Assembly: GCF_009688965.1 (NCBI RefSeq) | Contig: NZ_AP021875.1 | Location: 4,092,001 to 4,156,000 of the forward strand | Reading direction: 5' to 3' | Origin: Desulfosarcina widdelii | Lineage (GTDB): Bacteria; Desulfobacterota; Desulfobacteria; Desulfobacterales; Desulfosarcinaceae | Length of the DNA: 64,000 nt | Shown here: in pieces, positions 16,989-26,193 of the stretch | Numbering within the stretch: position 1 is the first letter of the stretch | Layout of the letters: every line of letters starts with the position of its first letter | Notes under the pieces: generated by a model | Told to the model about the DNA's origin: nothing | Seen by the model: the letters and a program-made list of their open reading frames with translations, nothing else | The model's database searches: none | Program-made: the position numbers and the translations under genes

Positions 16989-17017
16989 TTGACGAACTTA
17001 CTATTTTTTAGTAATAA
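16989..17017 (+). promoter_or_regulatory. Promoter and operator of the RelE-like/XRE module
   Basis: TTGACG (16989-16994) is followed after 17 bases by TAATAA (17012-17017). The spacer and -10 contain the inverted repeat TTACTA-TTTTT-TAGTAA (16998-17014). The position just before the toxin start (17026) fits autorepression by the XRE antitoxin. Confidence 0.65.
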
Positions 17018-17025
17018 CTAACCGC

Positions 17026-17322
17026 ATGGCATGGATAGTTATGTTCACCGGCAAGGCCAAGAGCCAGAAGGACAGATTGCCGAAAAAATACCAAGATGCT
17101 TTGAACGCCCTGCGCCGGGAGATTGAAATTAACGGCCCGGTGGCTCCGAGCTGGCCTCATTACGGGAAATTGAAAGGAAAGCCGGGGTTTCATCATTGTC
17201 ATTTGAACAAAGGCAAACCGCGCTATGTTGCGGTCTGGAAAGTAACGGATAAAGAGATCCATTTGGTGGAGGTTCGCTATGTTGGCACCCACGAAAAAGT
17301 CGACTACAGGAAAATATGCTGA
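17026..17322 (+). CDS. RelE/HigB-like toxin
   Basis: The protein has 98 residues. Basic, with a HYGKLKGKPGFHHCHL core and a final strand IHLVEVRYVGTHEKVDY, it matches the RelE-superfamily mRNA-interferase fold (small beta-sheet with two N-terminal helices). The toxin gene comes before the antitoxin gene, as in HigBA pairs, with only one base between the toxin stop and the antitoxin ATG. The strand GTHEKVDY is typical of the family. Cleavage specificity is unknown. Confidence 0.85.
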   Translation: MAWIVMFTGKAKSQKDRLPKKYQDALNALRREIEINGPVAPSWPHYGKLKGKPGFHHCHLNKGKPRYVAVWKVTDKEIHLVEVRYVGTHEKVDYRKIC

Positions 17323-17323
17323 A

Positions 17324-17632
17324 ATGTGTATCCGCGTTCCGGTCCAGGACGTGGATAAAATTCGCAAGCTTTTAAACGATGCCGGCCATCGTGTTGAAAT
17401 CTACGAAAAAGAGCTGTTTGCCTCTGATGAGGTTTTTCCGGATAGTCATCCTGGACAAATGTTGAAAGGGTTGCGGGTCCGCGAGGGTCTCACGCAAGCG
17501 CAACTTTCCCAAAAAACCGGTCTGCACACCCGACATATTTCGGAAATGGAGAACGATAAGCGGCCGATTGGCAAGGTAATGGCCAAACGGCTGGCAAACG
17601 CCTTGAAGGCGGACTATCGGATTTTTTTATAA
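17324..17632 (+). CDS. XRE-family antitoxin (HigA-like)
   Basis: The protein has 102 residues from the ATG at 17324. An upstream in-frame start would overlap the toxin deeply and lacks a site, whereas AGGA precedes this one. Residues about 45-98 form a helix-turn-helix: MLKGLRVREGLTQAQLSQKT followed by GLHTRHISEMENDKRPIG. The N-terminal 40 residues (MCIRVPVQDVDKIRKLL...) probably bind the toxin. It should repress its own promoter through the palindrome at 16998-17014. Confidence 0.88.
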   Translation: MCIRVPVQDVDKIRKLLNDAGHRVEIYEKELFASDEVFPDSHPGQMLKGLRVREGLTQAQLSQKTGLHTRHISEMENDKRPIGKVMAKRLANALKADYRIFL

Positions 17633-17637
17633 CAGAA

Positions 17638-17671
17638 AAGGGGCTGCAGACTTCTGAATCTGCAACCCCTT
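17638..17671. terminator. Terminator hairpin between the antitoxin and tRNA-Gln genes
   Basis: AAGGGG(C)TGCAGA pairs with TCTGCA(A)CCCCTT over an 8-base loop. On the minus strand it ends in TTTTCTG and closes the tRNA transcript. It can also serve the plus-strand module. Confidence 0.75.
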
Positions 17672-17680
17672 GATATTCGG

Positions 17681-17754
17681 TGGCTGAGGGACAAGGATTC
17701 GAACCTTGATTGACGGAGTCAGAGTCCGCTGTCCTACCATTAGACGATCCCCCA
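17681..17754 (-). tRNA. tRNA-Gln (anticodon CUG)
   Basis: The 74-base gene includes an encoded CCA. The acceptor arm TGGGGGA pairs with TCCCTCA, allowing one G-U. The anticodon arm GCGGA-CTCTGAC-TCCGT reads CTG. The T arm has GGTTCGAATCC. It ends 244 bases before gltX, which is on the same strand. With gatB at 5.8 kb, glutaminylation by the Glu-tRNA(Gln) amidation route is likely. Confidence 0.95.
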
Positions 17755-17854
17755 GCATCGGGATGGTGCCCGTTTACACAAAAGAAAGAGGTGAGTCAAG
17801 GGCAAATTGGCGCCCCATCCACGGTTGGTCGATGGTTGGTGAACCCGAAAACCA

Positions 17855-18000
17855 GATCAAAAATACCAAATTCCAAGCACCACATTCCAAATAAATCCCA
17901 ATAATCAAATCAGAAACAGGAGCGGTCCAGCTTGGGTTTGGAATTTCGATATTGAGATTTGGAATTTGTTTGTGATTTGATCATTGGGATTTGTGATTTA
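17855..18000. repeat. Family B AT-rich element ending at the gltX stop codon
   Basis: The left arm has ACCAAATTCCAAGCACCACA and AATAAATCCCAATAATCAAA. The right arm has TTTGGAATTTCGATATTGAG and CATTGGGATTTGTGATTTA. The right end runs into the TAA of gltX. Confidence 0.75.
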
Positions 18001-19416
18001 TTTCACTGAATCCGCCTTCGCTTCAATAAACGCCACCGCCCTTTTCAGCCTCGCCACCACCCGATCAATCCCCAGCACCTCGATCACTTCGAAAATGCCT
18101 GGGCTGACCGTGGTGCCAGTCAGGGCCAGACGCACCGGTTGGGCGATCTTGCCAAAGCCCATGCCGTTTTCCTCCATAACGGTTTTAAAGGCGGCTTCCT
18201 GGGTCTTTTCGTCCAGGTCCGGCAGCGCTGCAAGCAATTCGGCAAGCCGTGCCAATACGCCCGCTGTCTCCGATTTGAGAAACTTCTTGGCAGCCTTCTC
18301 GTCATAAGGCCGCACATCTTCGCAGTAATAAAAATGGGCGCCGTCGGCCATCTCTACCAGGGTCTTGCTGCGGGTGTGCAAAGTTCCTATGACCCGCGCA
18401 AGGTAGTCGTCACCGGCGGCATCGTATCCTTTAGCCTGGAGAAAAGGAAGCAACCGGGGGGCCAACTGTTCGACCGACGCGGCCCGGATATGGTCGGCAT
18501 TGAGGGCCGTAAGCTTGTCCGGATCGAAAACGCCGGCGGACTTGCCGATATTTTCCAGGTTGAATTTTTCCACCAGTTCTTCGCGGGTAAAAAACTCCTG
18601 GTCGCCATGGGACCAACCCAGCCGGACAAGGTAGTTGATGAAGGCATCGGGCAGGTAACCCATGTCGCGGTATGCGGTCACCGACATGGCGCCGTGACGC
18701 TTGGAAAGCCGCGTCTTGTCCTTTCCCAACACCATGGGCACATGGCCGAATACGGGCAGCGGCGCCTTGAGAGCCTTGTATAAAAGGATCTGCTTAGGCG
18801 TGTTCATCACATGATCGTCGCCGCGGATGACCGTGTTGATGCCCATGGTAATGTCGTCCACCACGACCACGAAGTTATAAGTAGGCGTCCCATCGCTGCG
18901 GCAGATAACGAAGTCGTCCTGCTCGCTGTTCTGAAAAACGATGTTGCCCTTGATGACATCCTCAACAGTCGTGGTACCGGTCAGCGGCGACTTGAAACGA
19001 ATCACGGCGTTGTCCGATTTGGGCAGACCCCGCTCCCGGCAGCGGCCGTCGTATTTGGGCTTGCCTCCCTCTGCCATGGCTTTTTTTCGCATGGCCTCGA
19101 CCTCTTCCGGCGTGCAGGTGCAGTAATACGCATCCCCCGAGGCCAGCAGTTTGTCGAGGTGCTCCCGGTAGATGTCGAACCGCCGGCTCTGGAAATAAGG
19201 CCCCTCGTCCCAGTCCAGTTCCAGCCAATCCATGGCTTCGAAAATGGCGTCTACGGATTCTTTTGTGGAACGCACCGTGTCGGTATCTTCAATCCGCAAG
19301 ACAAACTTGCCATTTTTTTTCCGGGCGTAAAGCCAGTTGAAAAGCGCTGTCCGCGCACCGCCCACATGCAGGTATCCCGTAGGGCTCGGGGGAAATCGGG
19401 TAACAATAGATTCCAT
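17998..19416 (-). CDS. gltX: Glutamyl-tRNA synthetase
   Basis: At 472 residues this is a standard bacterial class I GluRS. It charges tRNA(Glu) and, in organisms without GlnRS, probably tRNA(Gln) as well. The HIGH-type motif is in [19 protein letters not shown] (8-26) and the KMSKS-type motif in [10 protein letters not shown] (about 244-253). The start has a GAGGAAG site. Neighbouring tRNA-Gln and the gatB gene earlier in the window suggest a non-discriminating enzyme, though sequence alone does not prove this. Confidence 0.96.
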   Translation of the reverse strand: MESIVTRFPPSPTGYLHVGGARTALFNWLYARKKNGKFVLRIEDTDTVRSTKESVDAIFEAMDWLELDWDEGPYFQSRRFDIYREHLDKLLASGDAYYCTCTPEEVEAMRKKAMAEGGKPKYDGRCRERGLPKSDNAVIRFKSPLTGTTTVEDVIKGNIVFQNSEQDDFVICRSDGTPTYNFVVVVDDITMGINTVIRGDDHVMNTPKQILLYKALKAPLPVFGHVPMVLGKDKTRLSKRHGAMSVTAYRDMGYLPDAFINYLVRLGWSHGDQEFFTREELVEKFNLENIGKSAGVFDPDKLTALNADHIRAASVEQLAPRLLPFLQAKGYDAAGDDYLARVIGTLHTRSKTLVEMADGAHFYYCEDVRPYDEKAAKKFLKSETAGVLARLAELLAALPDLDEKTQEAAFKTVMEENGMGFGKIAQPVRLALTGTTVSPGIFEVIEVLGIDRVVARLKRAVAFIEAKADSVK

Positions 19417-19824
19417 CTTTTTCTTCCTCGTTGGGTCGTTTTACAGGCCAATTGAAATAACATCACTAGTAAAGATGCAAGTTATTTAAGCTCCGGGCCA
19501 GATCCACCATTTTACTGCCTTATCCGGACGGATTGGCATGTCCATCAACAGCGCACCGCCATTTAATTCACCACCGCCGGAAGACCAATGATAATTTTAA
19601 AACCTTTGTAATAACATGCAATAAAAATCAATATGATGTGTTCCGCCCATTCGCCGGCCCCCTCATTATCACATCCCAAAAGGCGGAACAAGGGCGCAGC
19701 ACAAAAGATTTTGTTGAAAACCCTTGACATTCTGCAGCATTTTAATTACTAGAGTCGCTATCCAATGACAAGCGGACAGATTCTGGATTAAATATAATTA
19801 TTTCAATAGATTAGGAGATCACTA
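19417..19824. other. 408-base divergent intergenic region, gltX / rpmF
   Basis: It contains the promoters for gltX (leftward) and rpmF (rightward). TGTTCCGCC (19639-19647) is mirrored by GGCGGAACA (19682-19690). No coding frame has support. Confidence 0.6.
19724..19752 (+). promoter_or_regulatory. Likely sigma-70 promoter of rpmF
   Basis: TTGACA (19724-19729) is followed after 16-17 bases by TTACTA/TACTAG. The rpmF ATG is about 75 bases downstream. Confidence 0.6.
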
Positions 19825-20007
19825 ATGGCTGTACCGAAGCACAAGACATCTAAGTCAAAGCGGGACAAACGACGGACCCACAAGAAGACCGATGCCCCTG
19901 CAGTGGGAACCTGCCCCGAATGCGGAGAAGCAAAGCTTCCCCATCACGCCTGCCCCGAATGCGGTGATTACAAAGGCAAAAACGTCATCGCCGGCGAAGA
20001 AGATTAG
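19825..20007 (+). CDS. rpmF: 50S ribosomal protein L32
   Basis: The 60-residue protein has [20 protein letters not shown] at its start and a CPEC...CPEC zinc ribbon (zinc-type L32). GGAGATC precedes the ATG. In many bacteria rpmF heads a lipid gene cluster (plsX, fab genes). Here the next gene is an acyl-CoA dehydrogenase, 174 bases away. Confidence 0.97.
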   Translation: MAVPKHKTSKSKRDKRRTHKKTDAPAVGTCPECGEAKLPHHACPECGDYKGKNVIAGEED

Positions 20008-20030
20008 AACATTCAAAAAGTTTTGCAAAA

Positions 20031-20094
20031 AGGCGGCTTCGAGCCGCGACTATTTTTTTAATATCGCGCCTGGAAGCCGCTCTTACGCTACTTT
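20031..20094. repeat. Paired family E hairpins after rpmF
   Basis: GGCGGCTTCGAGCCGCGAC is followed by a T-rich spacer and TCGCGCCTGGAAGCCGCTC. The two units are inverted relative to each other and could form one larger stem and a terminator-like T run. Confidence 0.65.
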
Positions 20095-20181
20095 GTCTTT
20101 TCTAATCGATTGGCCCTTTTTTGCAGTGAACCGGCTTTTTAAGCGTTCATTCCAATAACCATCGAAAAGGAAACGCCGACC

Positions 20182-21831
20182 ATGACCGACACCGGAGCCC
20201 ACCGCCCGCAGGGCGGGCTGGACGAAGAGACCCGGCAGATGGTGGTCGATACCGTCCGCCAGCTTTCCAAGCGCCTGCTCACCAAACAGGCAATTCTGGA
20301 ATGGGATCGGGACGAAGTCTTTCCCGAGGCCGTTATCCGGGAAATGCTCGGGCCCGAAATTGGACTCCAATTGCTGTTTATTCCCGAAGAATACGGCGGC
20401 ATGGGCGGCGGTGCCGTAGACTGTTGTGCCGTCACCCGCGAAATGAGTAAGATCTGCCTGGGGGTGGGTACCGCTTTTTTCGCCATACAGTTGGGCTCGG
20501 ACCCCATCATCGTCGGTGGCACCGAGGCACAGAAGGAAAAATGGCTGGGTGCTGTTGCCGAAGGCCAGAGCCTGGTGGCCTATGCGGTCACCGAGCCGGA
20601 AGCCGGAAGCAATCTGGCCGCCCTCAAGACCAAGGCCGAACCGGTCCTGGACGATTCCGGCGCACTCACCGGCTACCGAATCAACGGCAGCAAACAGTTC
20701 ATCTCCACCGGCGGCTACGCCGATTTCGTAACCGTGCTGGCCCAGACCCCCGAAGGCCCCACTTTCTTCGTGGTCGAAAAAGGCACCGAAGGATTCAAGC
20801 AGCACAAAGGCGAGGAAAAGCACGGTATCCGGGCCTCCAACACCTCTCCGTTGACCTTTTCCGATGTGTTCGTCCCCGTGGCCAACAGGATCGGCGACAC
20901 CCCCGGCAAGGGACTCAAACAGGCCAACCAGGTGTTCGGCTACACCCGCCTCATGGTGGCCGCCATGGCTTTGGGGGCCGGCGAGGCAGCCATCGACATC
21001 GCCATTCCCTATGCCAAAGAGCGCATTCAGTTCGGCAGCCCCCTTTCCGAGAAAAAAGGCTATACCAACAAATTGATTGTCCCTCACTGGGTCAACATGA
21101 AGGCGGCTGCGGCTTATATTGACGCCATTGCCCGCCGGTTGGACAGCGAAAGCGAAGATCTTCAGGTAGAAGGTTCCATCGCCAAACTGTTCACCACCGA
21201 GGCGGCCAACCGGGCGGCCGATGATGCCATGCAGGCGTTGGGCGGCTATGGATACATCAACGAATTCGGCGTCGAAAAAATCAAACGCGACGTAAAAATT
21301 ACCTGCATCTACGAAGGCACCAGCGAGGTCCAGCAGAGCATTATTTCCACATTCCGCTGGAAAAAAACCCGTAAAACCAAAGGGGCCTATTACGACGGAA
21401 TCGCCGAAGGCCTGGAAAGGTTGGACGATTCCAACGATGAGGCCGGCTGCCGCGTCGTTGCCGCCTGTGCCCGCCTGCTCAACCGTACCATCGACTTTGC
21501 GCACGAAAACCGCCTGACCCGTCACCAGCAGGTCATGTTCGCACTGGCAGACATGATGACCCGGGTGGAAGTGGGCGACGCCATTTTACGCCTGGCTGCA
21601 ACCGGAAACGACCCGATCCAGAAAGCCACGGCACGGGTATTCGCCCACGCCTGCGCCCGCCTGGTGACCGAAAACATCCGACTTATCGTACTGGGTGCCG
21701 GCGGCATCGACACCGCCGCGGCCGAAACCTTCCTCTCTTCCCTGGATCTGACCGTACTGGAGGCCAGCTGCCGGAGGGGGATCGACGACATGGACCAGAT
21801 AGCCGACCATATTTTTCAGAGGGCGTCATGA
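20182..21831 (+). CDS. Acyl-CoA dehydrogenase with a C-terminal extension
   Basis: This 549-residue FAD flavoprotein oxidises acyl-CoA to trans-2-enoyl-CoA. Visible marks are AYAVTEPEAGSN (FAD/substrate loop, about 133), INGSKQFISTGG, RIQFGSPL, and the catalytic base E378 in CIYEGTSEVQQ. About 160 residues follow the usual catalytic core, as in long-chain types with an extra helical bundle. It overlaps fabG by four bases (ATGA). Its place at the head of a fatty acid synthesis cluster is unusual. The chain-length preference is unknown. Confidence 0.92.
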   Translation: MTDTGAHRPQGGLDEETRQMVVDTVRQLSKRLLTKQAILEWDRDEVFPEAVIREMLGPEIGLQLLFIPEEYGGMGGGAVDCCAVTREMSKICLGVGTAFFAIQLGSDPIIVGGTEAQKEKWLGAVAEGQSLVAYAVTEPEAGSNLAALKTKAEPVLDDSGALTGYRINGSKQFISTGGYADFVTVLAQTPEGPTFFVVEKGTEGFKQHKGEEKHGIRASNTSPLTFSDVFVPVANRIGDTPGKGLKQANQVFGYTRLMVAAMALGAGEAAIDIAIPYAKERIQFGSPLSEKKGYTNKLIVPHWVNMKAAAAYIDAIARRLDSESEDLQVEGSIAKLFTTEAANRAADDAMQALGGYGYINEFGVEKIKRDVKITCIYEGTSEVQQSIISTFRWKKTRKTKGAYYDGIAEGLERLDDSNDEAGCRVVAACARLLNRTIDFAHENRLTRHQQVMFALADMMTRVEVGDAILRLAATGNDPIQKATARVFAHACARLVTENIRLIVLGAGGIDTAAAETFLSSLDLTVLEASCRRGIDDMDQIADHIFQRAS

Positions 21832-22574
21832 CTGAAGCCACGCAGCGCGTCGTTGTGGTAACCGGCGGATCCCGGGGCATCGGACGAGCCATCTGCGTCG
21901 CTTTAAGCGCGCCGGGCACCCGGGTCTACTTCAATTACAGCAACAACAGCGAAGCCGCCGAAGAGACGGCCAGGTGCATCGAAGCCGCCGGTGGAAAGGC
22001 CGCATCTCACCAGGTCGACGTCGCCTCGGAAAGTGCGGTAACCGACCATCTGAGCACCGTACTGAAAGAAGCCGGACGCATCGACGTGCTGGTCAACAAC
22101 GCCGGCATCACCCGCGACGGACTGCTGGTGCGCATGAAGGCTGCGGACTGGGACGCGGTGATGGACGTCAATTTAAAAGGCGCCTTCAACTGTATGAAGG
22201 CAGCAGCCAAGGCAATGATGAAGCAGCGCTACGGCCGTATCGTCAACATCTCTTCCGTGGTGGGCGCAAGCGGCAACCCGGGCCAGGCCAACTACGTGGC
22301 CGCCAAAGCGGGTATCATCGGCTTGTCCAAAGCTGTGGCCCGAGAGCTGGCCAGCCGCAACATCACGGTCAACGTGGTGGCTCCCGGGTATGTCGATACC
22401 GACATGACCGGAGATCTGAGCGACAAGGCCAAGGATGCCATGATCGCCCAGATCCCCATGGGACGCATCGGTACGCCCGAAGAGATCGCCGGTGCGGTCG
22501 CCTTTCTGGTTTCTCCGGCTGCGGATTATATTACAGGTCAGGTGATTCATGTAAACGGCGGTATGTACATGTAA
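21828..22574 (+). CDS. fabG: 3-oxoacyl-[ACP] reductase
   Basis: This 248-residue short-chain dehydrogenase reduces 3-oxoacyl-ACP with NADPH in fatty acid elongation. The cofactor motif TGGSRGIG lies at 12-19, with NNAG at 90-93 and the catalytic Ser143, Tyr156 and Lys160 in SSVVGASGNPGQANYVAAK. Translational coupling to the acyl-CoA dehydrogenase and the acpP-fabF genes downstream support the FabG role over other SDR functions. Confidence 0.93.
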   Translation: MTEATQRVVVVTGGSRGIGRAICVALSAPGTRVYFNYSNNSEAAEETARCIEAAGGKAASHQVDVASESAVTDHLSTVLKEAGRIDVLVNNAGITRDGLLVRMKAADWDAVMDVNLKGAFNCMKAAAKAMMKQRYGRIVNISSVVGASGNPGQANYVAAKAGIIGLSKAVARELASRNITVNVVAPGYVDTDMTGDLSDKAKDAMIAQIPMGRIGTPEEIAGAVAFLVSPAADYITGQVIHVNGGMYM

Positions 22575-22633
22575 GATCAAATAATTAAAACCATAGTTAG
22601 ATGTTTAAACAGAATATTGCAAAGGAGGATATC

Positions 22634-22861
22634 ATGTCAGTTGAAGATAAAGTCAAAAAGATCATCGCGGAAAAACTCAGTGTGGATATTGCCGAGGTGG
22701 TTCCGGAAGCCTCGTTTGTCGATGACCTCGGTGCCGACAGCCTGGATCTCGTAGAATTGATCATGTCCATGGAAGAGGAGTTCGACGTGGACATTTCCGA
22801 CGAAGACGCCGAAAAACTGGTCACCGTAAAGGACGCTTTCGACTATATCAAGGAACACTAA
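22634..22861 (+). CDS. acpP: Acyl carrier protein
   Basis: This 75-residue acidic protein carries the growing acyl chain on a phosphopantetheine attached to Ser36 in [10 protein letters not shown]. The ATG at 22634 has an AAAGGAGG site. An upstream in-frame codon is not used. It lies between fabG and fabF, the standard order. Confidence 0.97.
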   Translation: MSVEDKVKKIIAEKLSVDIAEVVPEASFVDDLGADSLDLVELIMSMEEEFDVDISDEDAEKLVTVKDAFDYIKEH

Positions 22862-22964
22862 AAGCCATTTTGAATGATGGAATTCTGTCTAATTTTTTAA
22901 ACGGCAGAACACCGCAATTAAAAAGTAACAATTTAAAATTATTAATTATTCCAAAGGGGATAGA

Positions 22965-24209
22965 TTGTTGGAAAGACGGGTTGTCATTACCGGTTTGGGG
23001 CTGGTGACGCCGCTGGGAATCGGCGTGGAGGAAACCTGGTCGGCTTTGCTTGAGGGTCGGTCCGGCATCGGCGAAATCACACGTTTCGACACCACCGAAT
23101 TCACCACCAAGATCGCCGGCCAGGTAAACGGTTTCGATGCAGAGGATTTCCTTCCCAAAAAGGATGCCAAACGCACGGAACGGTTCATTGCCTTTGCCGT
23201 GGCGGGTGCCCGGATGGCTCTGGAAAGTGCCCGTCTGACCATCAACGAAAAAAACGGCCCCCGTGTGGGGGTGATCACCGGCTGCGGACTGGGCGGCCTC
23301 GAGATGCTGGAAACCACGGCCCACACCGTTCGCGAAAAAGGCCCCAAACGGTGCAGCCCGTTTTTCATTCCCCGGCTGATCGGCAACATGGCCCCGGGAA
23401 TGATCTCCATCCATCTGGGGGCCAAGGGACCCAACATTTCAGTGGCCACGGCCTGCGCCGCCGGCGCCCACGCCGTCGGCGACGCCTGCAACACGATCAA
23501 ACGGGGGCAAGCCGATGCCATGATTACCGGCGGTGTCGAATCGGTCATTACCCCCACCTGCATCGCCGGCTTCAATGCCATGAAAGCCCTGTCCACCCGC
23601 AACGACGATCCTGAGAAGGCCTCGCGACCTTTTGACCGGGACAGGGACGGGTTCGTTGTAGGTGAAGGCGCCGGCATTCTGGTTCTCGAAGAATTGCAGC
23701 ATGCCCGGGAACGGGGGGCGACGATTCTGGCGGAAATGGCCGGTTACGGACAGAGCGGCGACGGCTATCACATGACCTCTCCCTCTCCGGATGGCGACGG
23801 CATGATTCGCTGCATGCAGGCAGCCATCGACGATGCAGGCATTGCCAACGATGCCATCGACTACATCAACGCCCACGGCACGTCTACGCCCCTGAACGAC
23901 CTCTACGAAACCCGGGCCATCAAAAAGGTGCTCGGAGATTCGGCCGGCAAAGTGCCGGTCTCTTCCACCAAGTCCATGACCGGCCACCTGCTGGGCGGCG
24001 CCGGTGGCATCGAAACCGTATTTACCGTGCTGGCCCTTAAAAACGGCATCATCCCGCCGACCGTCAATCTGGAAAACCCCGACGAGGAGTGCGACCTGGA
24101 CTACGTTCCCAACAAAGCCCGAAAAGCGAACCTCGCTTACGCCATGTCCAACTCCTTCGGTTTCGGCGGCACCAATGCCAGTTTGATTATAAAGCGTTAC
24201 GAACCTTGA
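22965..24209 (+). CDS. fabF: 3-oxoacyl-[ACP] synthase II
   Basis: This 414-residue condensing enzyme adds malonyl-ACP to acyl-ACP. The catalytic triad is C164 in VATACAAGAHA, His in NAHGTSTPLND and His in KSMTGHLLGGAGG. It begins with TTG (two successive TTG codons at 22965 and 22968) behind AAAGGGGA. Its stop codon TGA is the first three bases of a family C palindrome end. Confidence 0.96.
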   Translation: MLERRVVITGLGLVTPLGIGVEETWSALLEGRSGIGEITRFDTTEFTTKIAGQVNGFDAEDFLPKKDAKRTERFIAFAVAGARMALESARLTINEKNGPRVGVITGCGLGGLEMLETTAHTVREKGPKRCSPFFIPRLIGNMAPGMISIHLGAKGPNISVATACAAGAHAVGDACNTIKRGQADAMITGGVESVITPTCIAGFNAMKALSTRNDDPEKASRPFDRDRDGFVVGEGAGILVLEELQHARERGATILAEMAGYGQSGDGYHMTSPSPDGDGMIRCMQAAIDDAGIANDAIDYINAHGTSTPLNDLYETRAIKKVLGDSAGKVPVSSTKSMTGHLLGGAGGIETVFTVLALKNGIIPPTVNLENPDEECDLDYVPNKARKANLAYAMSNSFGFGGTNASLIIKRYEP

Positions 24210-24333
24210 CGGCGACGTAAAAAGCCCGATATCTGCGTTACGCTTCATTCCTCGTCTCTGCGGATTACCCCGAAGTACGCCTCGTTCCTCGGAATTCGCA
24301 AGCCTTGATCTCGTACTTTTTACGCCACCGTCC
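24207..24333. repeat. Family C palindrome starting in the fabF stop codon
   Basis: The left end TGACGGCGACGTAAAAAGCC overlaps the fabF TGA. The right end reads GTACTTTTTACGCCACCGTC. Internal words ATATCTGCGTTACGCTTCAT and CCTCGTTCCTCGG are shared with copies at 28676 and 41600. Confidence 0.85.
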
Positions 24334-24465
24334 GGCAACCGGCTTTTTCTGGCGTCGACCCCATCTTATAAAGCCAGTACCACCGCTTCCGGTTTTTTTT
24401 CTTGCGGTGATCCATGGTTCTTTATATGTAGAACCGTTAAACCGCAACGAAAGGAAACCAGCACC

Positions 24466-24918
24466 ATGACCGACCCATCCGACTCCCAGAGCATCATCAT
24501 CGGCTGTGACCACGCCGCACTCCGCCTCAAAGAGATACTGAAAAGCGCCTTGCAGGAAAAGGGCTTCCAGGTGACCGACGTCGGCACCCACAGCGAAGCG
24601 TCCATGGATTACCCGGATACGGGCAGAGCCTTGGCCCAGAAGGTTTCGTCGGGCGAGTTCGAACGGGGCATCCTCCTTTGCGGCACCGGCCTGGGCATGT
24701 CCATGGTCGCCAACAAATACCCTCACGTGCGTGCAGCCCTGTGCAACGACCTGTTCTCCGCGGCCATGAGCCGGCGCCATAACGACGCCAACATCCTGGT
24801 CATGGGCGGAAGGGTGATCGGCGATATCCTGGCGCTGGAAATTCTTTCCACCTGGCTGGAGACGCCTTTCGAAGGAGGGCGGCATCAGAAGCGGCTGGAC
24901 CTGTTCGATCAAATATAA
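24466..24918 (+). CDS. rpiB: Ribose-5-phosphate isomerase B
   Basis: This 150-residue enzyme interconverts ribose 5-phosphate and ribulose 5-phosphate in the pentose phosphate pathway. IIIGCDHAAL (10-19) and the LLCGTGLGMSMVANK active-site segment (about 66-80) identify the RpiB/LacAB fold. The ribosome binding site is AAAGGAAA. Two codons separate it from glyA, so the two are co-transcribed. Confidence 0.95.
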   Translation: MTDPSDSQSIIIGCDHAALRLKEILKSALQEKGFQVTDVGTHSEASMDYPDTGRALAQKVSSGEFERGILLCGTGLGMSMVANKYPHVRAALCNDLFSAAMSRRHNDANILVMGGRVIGDILALEILSTWLETPFEGGRHQKRLDLFDQI

Positions 24919-24933
24919 AAGTTGGAGCTCATC

Positions 24934-26193
24934 TTGGACATCCAAACCATTCGAGAAGTCGATCCTGAAATCGCTCGGGTCATCGAGGAAGAAGAGGAGC
25001 GTCAGCAGTCCCACCTTGAGCTGATCGCCTCCGAAAACATCGCCAGCCTGGCCGTCATGGCGGCCCAGGGCAGCATCCTGACCAACAAATATGCCGAAGG
25101 GTACCCGAAAAAACGATACTACGGCGGCTGCGAATACGTTGACCGGGCGGAACAGTTGGCCATCGACCGGGCCCTGGCCCTGTTCGGCGCCGAGAGCGCC
25201 AACGTTCAGCCCCATTCGGGCTCCCAGGCCAATATGGCCGCCTATTTCGCCCTGCTGGAACCCGGCGACACGGTGCTGGGCATGAATCTGGCCCATGGCG
25301 GCCATCTGACCCATGGAGCCAAGGTCAGTTTCTCCGGCCGTCTTTTCAATTTTGTACACTATGGCGTGGATCGGGAAACGGAAACCATCGACTACGATCA
25401 GGTGGAGCACTTGGCCCGAGAACACCGGCCCAAGATGATCGTGGCCGGTGCCAGCGCCTATCCCCGATTTATCGACTTTGCAGCCCTGGCGACCATCGCC
25501 CGTTCGGTCGATGCCCTGCTGCTGATGGATATGGCCCACATCGCCGGCCTGGTGGCGGCCGGGGTGCATCCGTCGCCCATTCCCCACTGCGACGTGGTCA
25601 CCTCCACCACCCATAAAACCTTGCGGGGACCGCGAGGGGGTTTGATTTTGGCCCGGGAAGCGTGTGGGAAAAAAATCGACAGCCAGGTGTTCCCCGGCAT
25701 TCAGGGCGGTCCGCTGATGCACGTCATCGCAGCCAAGGCCGTAGCCCTCAAAGAGGCCCAGGGGGCCCCGTTCAAGCAATATCAGAAAAACATCGTGGCC
25801 AACGCCGCGGCCCTGGCCGAAACACTGAAAGAACGGGGGCTCGACCTGGTATCCGGCGGGACCGATAACCATATGATGCTGATCAACCTCACCCGACTGG
25901 ACATTACCGGCAAGGATGCCGAGGCGGCGCTGGGTCGGGCCGGCATCACGGTCAACAAAAATGCCATTCCTTACGAAACCCGCGGCCCCAAAATCACCAG
26001 CGGCGTTCGCTTGGGGACGCCGTTTGTCACCAGCCGCGGGATGATGGCCGGGGAAATGAAGGTTATCGGCGGCATGATCGACGACGTGCTGCGTGATTGC
26101 GGAAACGAAACCCTGATCGCCAAAACCAGGGACCGGGTGCGGCAATTGTGTGAAGAATTTCCCCTCTACCCGGAAAAGGGGCTTGAGTCATGA
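24934..26193 (+). CDS. glyA: Serine hydroxymethyltransferase
   Basis: This PLP enzyme of about 419 residues interconverts serine and glycine and charges tetrahydrofolate with a one-carbon unit. [28 protein letters not shown] and the PLP-lysine motif [14 protein letters not shown] are present. TTG at 24934 is preferred because GGAG lies six bases upstream, though an in-frame TTG at 24922 is possible. The stop overlaps the dCMP deaminase ATG by four bases, a sensible pairing since glyA feeds thymidylate synthesis. Confidence 0.95.
   Translation: MDIQTIREVDPEIARVIEEEEERQQSHLELIASENIASLAVMAAQGSILTNKYAEGYPKKRYYGGCEYVDRAEQLAIDRALALFGAESANVQPHSGSQANMAAYFALLEPGDTVLGMNLAHGGHLTHGAKVSFSGRLFNFVHYGVDRETETIDYDQVEHLAREHRPKMIVAGASAYPRFIDFAALATIARSVDALLLMDMAHIAGLVAAGVHPSPIPHCDVVTSTTHKTLRGPRGGLILAREACGKKIDSQVFPGIQGGPLMHVIAAKAVALKEAQGAPFKQYQKNIVANAAALAETLKERGLDLVSGGTDNHMMLINLTRLDITGKDAEAALGRAGITVNKNAIPYETRGPKITSGVRLGTPFVTSRGMMAGEMKVIGGMIDDVLRDCGNETLIAKTRDRVRQLCEEFPLYPEKGLES

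Noticed and set aside
24265..26145. A 626-codon open frame antisense to rpiB and glyA
   Set aside because: It lies opposite two certain genes, has biased shadow composition (rich in His, Gly, Gln) and no ribosome binding site. High GC keeps such frames open.
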